DNA from: Pollenia angustigena | Taxonomy: Eukaryota > Arthropoda > Insecta > Diptera > Polleniidae | Reading direction: 5' to 3' | Assembly: GCA_930367215.1 (NCBI GenBank) | Contig: OV884059.1 | Coordinates: 234,421,803 to 234,485,802, forward strand | Length of the DNA stretch: 64,000 bases | Translations under genes and position numbers: made by a program | Shown here: piece by piece, positions 55,880 to 64,000 of the stretch | Layout: each line of letters starts with the position of its first letter | How positions within the stretch are numbered: position 1 is the first letter of the stretch | Notes under the pieces: generated by a model | The model's input: only the letters and a program-made list of their open reading frames with translations | What the model was told of the DNA's origin: nothing | Databases searched by the model: none

Positions 55880-57150
55880 TCATACTTAAATCAGTTGAAC
55901 TGTGTGCGCACAGTTACTGAAAAAACAGTAACACAATTTACTTTTTTTTTCAGCAGTCAAAAGAATCAGCAGCCGACTCACTCCATTTTTAACACACAGA
56001 CTGCTGAACTGGCGACTTAAACACAGAAGCTGATGTGTTTACAGTTGACGTAAACATTTTTTTTTTAGTTTACTAAACGACGTAGCTAGAAACTGGCAGT
56101 TCGACTGTATAGTCGCGTAACACAAACTGGCTGGTGACTATATTGAGTTCTGTTCACTTAAAAATACATTTGTTTTGTTGTTGAAAAAGAAAAGAGAAAT
56201 ACAATTACATACGTACATATGTATGTATGTATTAATAGAATGAAGAAACTTATTTGTAATGTTTGGAATGTCAATTATAATACTTTTTATTTAAAAATAT
56301 TTATTTGTGCTTTATATAGGTACATAGGAATTTAATAAAAAATTTAAAAATTGTTTTTAAGATAAAATGAAAATAAGATTTTCTATAGAAAAAATAACAA
56401 ACATACAAATTTTTTCTGTTAGTTTAAAATATTATAAGTTTCCACTAAAATTATTTATTAACTGTTTTATTTTTAAATCAAGCTCTGGGTCTTTTTAATA
56501 TTAAATTATTTATTTTCGATAATAATAAAAAGACCTAGAGCTTGATTTAAAAATAAAACAGTTAATAAATAATTTTAGTGGAAACTTATAATATTTTAAA
56601 CTAACAGAAAAAATTTGTATGTTTGTTATTTTTTCTATAGAAAATCTTATTTTCATTTTATCTTAAAAACAATTTTTAAATTTTTTATTAAATTCCTATG
56701 TACCTATATAAAGCACAAATAAATATTTTTAAATAAAAAGTATTATAATTGACATTCCAAACATTACAAATAAGTTTCTTCATTCTATTAATACATACAT
56801 ACATATGTACGTATGTAATTGTATTTCTCTTTTCTTTTTCAACAACAAAACAAATGTATTTTTAAGTGAACAGAACTCAATATAGTCACCAGCCAGTTTG
56901 TGTTACGCGACTATACAGTCGAACTGCCAGTTTCTAGCTACGTAGTTTAGTAAACTAAAAAAAAATGTTTACGTCAACTGTAAACACATCAGCTTCTGTG
57001 CTTCAGTCGCCAGTTCAGCAGTCTGTGTGTTAAAAATGGAGTGAGTCGGCTGCTGATTCTTTTGACTGCTGAAAAAAAGAAAATTGTGTTACTGTTTTTT
57101 CAGTAACTGTGCGCACACAGTTCAACTGATTTAAGTATGAGTGTGATGAA
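55880..57150. repeat. Inner near-perfect palindrome, ~620-bp arms, ~26-bp spacer
   Basis: 55880-56499 and 56526-57150 are reverse complements with only a few differences by eye (for example gggtct against aggtct, aaacgacgtag against aaactacgtag). The spacer is 56500-56525. Arms contain tatgtatg runs and tgtgcgcaca. No coding frame. Confidence 0.9.
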
Positions 57151-57234
57151 AATAGAATACAGTTCATTTTTTTCCAGCATGTTGCTGAAAATAAATGAAA
57201 TTTTATGCAAATTTTGACTGCTTTTAGCAGTTGT

Positions 57235-57625
57235 TCGAAACCCTGTTAAAAACAATAACTTGAAAAAAACAAAATTGAACAAAATCATAAAATTTATAAT
57301 GAAGTTTGAAGTTTTGTCCACTATAACTCTGCCATTTAATGACTCATCTCTTCAAACGACCCAAGGTTATTTAATAAATTTTATAACCTCTCAATTAAAA
57401 GAAAGAAATACATAGTCTGTTTAAAATTGCTGAAGATATTTGCATTTCAGTCACATCATCTGGTTTAAAAACACAAATAACGGTTATTTTGGAATATCTT
57501 AAAAACTGTTATACTTTTGACAATTCTGACTTCATATTCGAATTCAGGGGAAAGTTTTACATTAGCTGTCAGAATCATTTGGTCACGACTTTGTTGAACA
57601 TTTGTCACGTAGTAAAATCACCAGG
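57235..57625 (-). repeat. Half copy of foldback unit I
   Basis: Reverse complement of about 13803-14170: caattctgacttcatattcg, aataacggttattttggaatat and aaaatcataaaatttat match in order. Only one arm is present here. Confidence 0.7.
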
Positions 57626-57929
57626 CAAAGAAAGCGAAGGTATGTGAACATTTCGGTGTTATTTTTTAATTTGGTTTTTTCTGGATAAGATATTCATGTT
57701 AAAGAAAACTAATACAGAGCAAAAGTTATCAACAATTAAAGCGACCCATAGTGAAAAAAATAGCATTTTAGAAAACTTTGTGGGCTCAAGGCACGGCTAA
57801 TAACTATGCAAACGATCCAAAATTTTTTATATATATTTTTTTCTAATTTGGAATCATTCTAAGAGGTTTGCCAAGTGAAAATACGAAAAAAATTGCCCAT
57901 ATAACTTGCGGTCACCTACTGCCACATGC

Positions 57930-58245
57930 ATATTTTAGTTATCAAAGTTTTTCTTGGGAGTCAATTATATAGAAACTTTGTTTCTATATAATTTTCTTTT
58001 TAAATCTCGATAATATTTAATAGTTTGTTTATCTATACAAAACATCTGTCAAAAAATAGGCTGCATTTGAGAAGTGGGCTTGGCAGCTTCCATATAAAGA
58101 CAAAATAAAAATCTGTATATCTTTAGAACAGTTTCTTTAAGGGTATATAAATTTGAATCAAATTGCTCCGTTATCCATACACAAGATCTGTTTTTAAAAA
58201 GATGTTGCTTGTTTTATTTCAATATGGCAAGCGAAGCGCACCGGG
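57930..58245 (+). repeat. Dispersed-repeat fragment ending gcgaagcgcaccgggta
   Basis: Contains atctgtcaaaaaataggctgcatttgagaagtgggcttggcagcttcc, similar in style to 30960-32275, and ends at the border of the element starting at 58248. Confidence 0.5.
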
Positions 58246-58247
58246 TA

Positions 58248-59203
58248 CACTGAAAGAAAAATGCTTCATATATTTAATGAATCATTTTCATAAAAAAATG
58301 TTCCTTGGGTAATTGAAAATTTTCATTGTTTAAATGGAATTTCATAGTTATAATGAAGTGTTTTCGTTAAAATCGCTTCATTAGATTTCGTAATTACGTT
58401 AAAAATTTTCATTGGATATATGAAAACTTAAGTTTGTCCAAGTTAAACAAAAAATTTTAATTGGGAACATAAAAAAACAATATACAAACATAACTATATT
58501 CATAAATTAATACAAAATTATAGTTTCCTTAAAAAAAATGTTTAATTGTTAATTAAAAAATGTAAGATTTAATAATTTCGAACATCTAATGTTACATGTA
58601 TGCCATTAACTTTATGAAATCAAAAATTTTTTTTATAAAAGCAACATACATATTTCAATAATTGCCTTCATAAATTTAAATTTTCATTATGACAATAAAA
58701 ATGTCATTATAGTAATGAAACAAAAACTTTCAATCCACTTTCAATCAACGTTGTTATTTTTATTATTGACAACTTAATCTCATATTTACGCTCTTAATTG
58801 AGTAAAAAACATAGTTTTTTTATCCAAAAACTACACTGCCCCGGTAGGCTAGCTGGTAGTGAGCTAGTCTATCAGCACCGAGGTTGGGGGATCGAATCCA
58901 GCCAGAGACAGAAAAAAATGAAAAATAAAATAAAAAGTAAAATAAAATAAAAAAATAAAAAAAAAAAATAATTAAAAAAAATAAAATAATTTAAAAAAAT
59001 AATAAAAAAAAAATTTATTACTTTTTTGAAAGTATTCCTCCAATGAATAATATTCATAGATCTAATGTAATGTTTCATTAAATCCTTTTAATGAAACAGG
59101 TTTCATTGATCCAACGAAGCGCTGCATAGCTTCCTTTTTAATGCAATTTTTCATGGGATTACTGTCAAAATTCATTGGTATTGCGAAGAAAATTCTTTCA
59201 GTG
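58248..59203. mobile_element. CACTGAAAGAAAA element holding a SINE (956 bp)
   Basis: Inverted termini CACTGAAAGAAAA / TTTTCTTTCAGTG (interior side diverges), TA on both sides (58246-58247, 59204-59205). ttcattg/caatgaa words repeat throughout. A SINE lies at 58837-59010. Confidence 0.75.
58837..59010 (+). mobile_element. tRNA-derived SINE with A-rich tail
   Basis: gccccggtaggctagctggtagtgagc resembles the 5' half of a tRNA-Lys-type head with the A box, and gggggatcgaatccagcc fits a B box. A tail of aaaataaaa units to about 59010 follows. A worn relative is at 21495-21620. Confidence 0.65.
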
Positions 59204-59209
59204 TAAAGC

Positions 59210-61335
59210 TAAAGTAATAAACAAAATTAGAAAAATTTAATAGAATTTTGAATCGAAAAGACATAATATTTTAATGGTTACCTTGTTTTTTATTAAAAAA
59301 AATTAAGCGGACAGATGTCAGATTTTCCTAAATTTTTGGTGAAAAGAAATCGCCAAATAAAAGTTTTGTATAAAAAAGAACATACAAGTGTATTTTACCT
59401 TTATTTAAATTTTCTATATTTAGCTTTATTCTAGTAGTGTGTTTATATTAAAGTAGACAATCGCAAAACGCTTAGCATTTGTGTTTCTCACTTGAAATCG
59501 CAAAATACGTGTTCTGTAAATCGCAATCGCAAGAAGTTTGGCGACGTAAAATTGCAATAGTATTCGGAAGAGAACTAAAATTTTTGAAAGAAACTATGGG
59601 AGATCGACAGCAAAACGCACGAGCTTTGGAACACCTTAGGAAATCTGGCTTTTTGCGATTTTTAATCGGGCAATTGTCATAAGAAGGCTGATTATCTTAA
59701 AACCTAGAACGTATGAGATGAGTTAATAAAATTTTGCAAAAGAGTAATTTAATAAAGTATGCAAATTGAGTAGAGTTTGATGCAAAAAAATCAGTTTTTA
59801 TTGGAGTGATTTATTCTATGTGAATATAAGTCAGAATATGGTAAAATTTTGTATTTATTTGAAGCAAAGGAGAAATGTCTTAAAAGTTGTATTCGAATTG
59901 GATATTTGGAATTGAACTGGAATTTTCGTTAATACTAGACCTAGAAATTTAAAACTGAACACGTATAGTCCTGAATGAATAAGAATCTGTAAGGAAAGGC
60001 TGTTGGTACTTTTCCGTTCTGCAACTGGTCCTTTTTTGTATATTCGTTAATATTGAACCTAGGAACAAAAAATTAAACATGCAAGATCCTGAGTGAATGA
60101 GAATCCGTTAGAAGGATTTTTTCGTACTGGTACTTTTTTAATTCTCGTTAATATTGGTCCTAGAAATATAACAATGAACATGCAATCATATTTTACATCA
60201 TCTTCCTTCACAATTTAAAAATCTTTTAAATCTTGTTGTATTGGAAATCAAATAAATAAAATGTCCAGAGTGGATGGGAATCTATTAAAGGGAAATTTTT
60301 GGTAGTTTTTTGATCTTTAACTGGTACTTTTTAAGGGGAAGCTTTTTGGTACTTTTTCGTTCTGCATCTGGTACTATTTGAATTTCCGTTAATATTGGAC
60401 ATGGAAACATAAAATTACACATGCATGGTCCTGAGTGAAAAATAATTTGTAAGGGGAAGTTTTGTCGTACTTTTTCGTTCTGCAGCGGCTACTTTTACTT
60501 ATTTTTCGCTGATAGTGGACTTTTAAATATTACATTTATATAAACATACATTTAACATGCAAAGTCCTGAGTGGAAGAGAATGTATAAGACGGAACTTTT
60601 TAGTGCTGTTTTGATTTTAACCTGCTACTTTATGAATTTTCGGTAATATTGGACCTAGAAACATAAAATAAAACATGAGTGAATGAGAATCTGTATCTTT
60701 TGGTACTTTATCGTTCTTTGGCTGGCACTTTTTTAATTTTTATTAATACTGAACCTCGAAATATATACTTAAACATGCAGAGTCCAGAGCAATTAAGAAA
60801 CTAAAAGCGGAGACTTTTTTGGTACTATTTTGTTTTTCAATTGGTACTTTCTGATATTTTTATTTTTATTTTAGAACTTACAAAATTAAATTAAACATTC
60901 ACAGACTTGAGTGGAAGATAACATATGGACTGGAGGTTGCTCCCTCGCCAAATCGATCCACTAACACGGAAAGAACAAATACTCGTTTATGTTGATAACT
61001 ACCCACAGAGGGTGGAGCGGAATGAGATTTATTTTTCTTTGTTTTTTTCATCATTTTGTGAAGCAGAATAAGGGAATTTATTGCGAACAACTAAAAAATC
61101 GAACAAAAATAACTGCACCCGGAATTTTGCGAAAAGTTATGCAAAACATGTTAAAAAGAGCACGTATGAGCAGGATATCAATTTTCAAATCTTAGTGTAT
61201 TCCCCAGTAATATCCTTTTTAGAAAAAAAAGAGTAATAATAATCACAAAGCTAATTCTGCGCCAACCTGTTTGTATGTTTTTTCATATTTGCACAAATAA
61301 TTATGATTGAGTTTTGGCCACCGGCCAAACACTAG
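59210..61335 (+). mobile_element. Helitron-like non-autonomous element, copy 3
   Basis: The tail is the best preserved: hairpin 61313-61319 (tttggcc), loop acc, 61323-61329 (ggccaaa), then CTAG at 61332-61335 followed by T. The start near 59210 is worn and the leader is interrupted by about 0.55 kb (59335-59910) that includes an aaatcgccaaa piece related to the hAT element at 17494. No Rep/helicase. Confidence 0.6.
59940..60880 (+). repeat. ~117-bp minisatellite in Helitron-like copy 3
   Basis: About eight degenerate units begin near 59915, 60027, 60128, 60321, 60368, 60485, 60623 and 60725, each with (g)gtacttttt, ttaatattggacctagaaac, aacatgca, tcctgagtga and ttggtactttttcgttc. One unit carries an 80-bp insertion (60180-60260), one is cut short (60321-60367). 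Confidence 0.8.
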
Positions 61336-62442
61336 TAGTATTAATTATCCTTTAAAAAATTAATAATATTCCAGATGAAATTAAAACACATTAATGTTTG
61401 CTCATGAACAATTGGCAACATTTTAAATCCTTAAAACAACAGCCACTTTTCCTAATTGAACAAATTCAATTATGTATTTAAAAAGATTAAATTTTACTAA
61501 AATGTTATTAAGTGCTAATAATGTTTTTATTTAATTTTATAATAATAAAAATAAATGCCATGATATGAAAATGAAACCGCAAATATTTGTTTTATTAATG
61601 AAAAATATGAAATTTTATTGGAATAATTTAAAAATATATTATGGAAAGTGCTTATGAAAGCGTTGATTTTTAAATGTTTAATCCTTAAAACTAAATGATA
61701 GTTTCAATATAATTATTTTAAGTAGATAATATAAAAAAAATGGTAAAATTTATTTTTTAAATTAAATGTGATTATTTAAAAAAAAAAAACTCAAAACAAG
61801 TTTCCATTGAAAATGATTTAAATTCATTATTTATTTAAATAATAAGTTTTAGTAGGTTTGAAAAAAACTTTACTAATTAAAAAAACACTTACAGCCAGGC
61901 CCAAAACAAATTTTAGAAATTGTTTTTGTTTTAAATGAAATTCTCTATGCGAACTTTAACGTGTGACATCGTGGGCCTTTCTGTTAATTATTTGTCATAA
62001 ATCATTTAATTCCACTTGTATGAGCGAAAAGAAAGGATTTTTTTAATTTTATATTTCCTCATCAAGTGGCATACACATGTGACTTTATTTATGTATGATA
62101 TTTTGTTTTTTTTTTTTTTTAGTTGCTTCAAAGGAAAAGCAAGTTAAAGGATTTTTCTGCTCTGGTAGACTTTTCATTTCAGTTTTTATGTTAATTAACA
62201 ATATGACGTCCTTTGTGAAATATTAATGACGACAGCTTTTGCTGCTTCTTTGGTTTACAAATACGTAACACGCCATACTATTTTTATGAAATTTGTTATA
62301 AATTTTTTTATAGACATACACCTTGAAGTTTTTTAATTTATTGTATAACGGTATCACAGTGCGTATGAATAACGCTTGAATTAATTATTAATCATACGTG
62401 ATGCACTTACCAACAAAAGGCGAAACTGTTTGTTTGACTTGT
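61336..62442. other. AT-rich non-coding stretch
   Basis: Nothing recognised. Confidence 0.4.
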
Positions 62443-62450
62443 ACAAGAAC

Positions 62451-63317
62451 CAGGGCTGGCAAACACCCGGGTTTTAAAAAAAAACACCAACCCAGTGGGT
62501 TTTTCATGGGTTTTATTGGGTTTTTTGGGTTTTAATGTTTTTCGTGTAATGCTATAATAATAATTGGTTATTCTGTTTTACTTTATTTGACACGTCAAAT
62601 ATGTACAAAATCACACTTTTAAATTATAATATAGACATTCAACATGAGTGCAATTTTCCATTTTCCTTTTTTTGCAATCAAAAAAATCAGAACTGAACAA
62701 TAATGGTCAAAAATTAATAATTTTTACCAGCAAACTTTTACGATTTGTTCGCTTCAGTAATAAATTGCCCTTTAAGTTTAGCATCAATAGAAAACATTTT
62801 TTCCCTCTTGTTGTTTAATATAGAATAACCATAGAAATCGTGTCGACTTTTTATGTATAGGATTTTAGCTTCAATTTCGGCCTTTTCAAAATCAAATTCA
62901 AGTTTTTAAAAAACAAATTCGGAATTTTCGTAATCCATTTGAGTATTTTACGAATCACATTTCGCATGTTTCAAAACAAATTCATTTTAAAAAGCCTGAT
63001 TTTGAATTTTAAAATTAATTCGATTTAGAAAAGGCCGAATTTGAAGTTAAATACCTTTAAGTGGTATACTTTCTATGTTTCAATTAACAAATAGAGAAGA
63101 GCCCAATAATGTTTAATCAACATACGGACAAATGGGCATATAAACACTTTGTATGCATTTTATAATCATTTTATTTTTCTGTAAAAAAAATTTAAAAATT
63201 ATACCATCTTTGTATAAATGAATATAAAGGAAAAAACCCAGTTGGATTTTTTAAAACAAAATACCCATTAAAACCCGGGTGGGTTTTTGTGGGCTACCCA
63301 GTGGGCAGCCAACCCTG
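62451..63317. mobile_element. hAT-type non-autonomous element with 8-bp target duplication (867 bp)
   Basis: Termini CAGGGCTGGCAAACACCC and (reversed) CAGGGTTGGCTGCCCAC. ACAAGAAC occurs exactly on both sides (62443-62450, 63318-63325). gggttttt/aaaaaccc words dominate both ends. No coding sequence. Confidence 0.9.
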
Positions 63318-63325
63318 ACAAGAAC

Positions 63326-64000
63326 ATAACATTAGTTCTTATGAGACAACCCACACCAAACCATACAACCGCAAACCTGTATTTTTGACTAACTGCGACA
63401 AAACATTAGTTGCAGAAATTACATGTGGTTCAATAAAGAGTAAGACAAAGCAGAGTGAAACCTCGAACTTCGTTGCACATAATTGAGTGCTTTCTTTTGA
63501 TGTAGCCCACATTTTTAGGAAAGCTTTACAAAAAATTATCACCCAAATACTAGCTGTAAACAACTTTAAAATAAACCTTTGTATATACATTTAAACCAAT
63601 GGCTTGTTTTATATTGACATATGTGACGCGACATGACGAAAGGGACCTTATCTTGCCAGAGTAAAATTTTTAGTACAGGCAAAAACGTGAATTAAAGTCA
63701 AAATTTTATGTTTTGGATTTTTGACACCTAACGCTACCTAAATATCTCGTCGTGTATGTACACCACACTATTTTCTTTGTTTAATGAGCTGTGTTTGACA
63801 CTTTAGAACTTTCAACCAACAACAAAATATTGCCGTTCAAAGTGAATTGAGTTGCTACAAAAGTGAAATAAAAACTTCGACAAATTTTTAACGCATAGGG
63901 AAAAATAGGGATTTTTACGGACTGCGTAAGAAATTTTCTATCAAAACTTTAGTTATAGCAGATAAGAATAAGTGTGCGAAATATTTTATGATGTTTATTC
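63326..64000. other. Non-coding stretch
   Basis: Nothing recognised. The 83-codon minus-strand frame at 63339-63590 has no domain and would begin inside AT-rich DNA. Confidence 0.4.

Larger units (their letters stand above)
55475..57905. repeat. Two-layer palindrome, 2.4 kb
   Basis: Outer arms 55475-55757 and 57668-57905 are inverted copies (gattccaaat, gcatagttattagccgtgcc, ctgtattagttttcttta). The left outer arm has about 70 extra bp (55665-55735). Inside is a second, better preserved palindrome (55880-57150). The space between right inner and outer arms (57155-57665) holds half of foldback unit I. Confidence 0.85.

Overview
This is an AT-rich eukaryotic window with no intact host gene that I can recognise. 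The best reading is an intergenic or long intronic stretch of an insect genome, probably a higher fly (Diptera). The basis is the repeat set: mariner transposases of the long-spacing type, hAT and pogo-like elements, LINE fragments with RNase H tails, a decayed Ty3/gypsy gag, and dispersed repeats with gtccgtcc and gggcgtggc motifs of a kind common in fly genomes. The order-level assignment is inference. Nearly all open frames of 60-110 codons are chance frames in AT-rich DNA or pieces of mobile elements.

Layout. 1-1752: a 5'-truncated LINE ORF2 tail joined to a ZMYM-type hAT transposase relic. 3229-5420: first Helitron-like element, with a pogo/Tigger-like element inside. 6622-8910: a hAT element with an 8-bp target duplication, carrying a mariner relic and a TA/GA-flanked element within its transposase gene. 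10655-15290: several non-autonomous elements, one split by a 1.7-kb insertion of two foldback palindromes with a tRNA-like loop. 17494-18399: hAT-type non-autonomous element with a smaller one inside. 20553-23150: nested elements. 23236-25648: second Helitron-like element, then a foldback-like element. 26433-30300: mariner relic and LINE fragments. 30960-32275: GC-richer dispersed repeat with a pogo-like element and a 52-bp hairpin inside. 33750-33966: a possible two-exon micro-ORF. 34759-36831: a three-element nest. 37390-37720: hAT relic. 38515-39427: the best preserved transposase, an internally deleted mariner with a DD41D-type catalytic domain. 40605-43897: further nests. 46363-49151: a tandem inverted-repeat element pair split by a hAT that carries a copy of its own 5' flank. 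49836-52711: mariner and gypsy gag relics. 55475-57905: a large two-layer palindrome. 58248-61335: an element holding a tRNA-derived SINE, then the third Helitron-like element with a 117-bp minisatellite. 62451-63317: hAT-type non-autonomous element.

The parts do not act together as a pathway. What links them is insertion history. Target duplications (8 bp for hAT, TA for mariner/pogo-like, TTA/TAA for Harbinger-like, 10 bp for the foldback composite) let the order of many insertions be read directly. Element families recur within the window: three Helitron-like copies, two CACACAG copies, two foldback CACTG copies, three CACAGCCGCG copies, three or four CACAGAAAAAA copies, three CACTnAAAA copies, two AGCTACGTTCAC copies and two CTGCAGTC copies.
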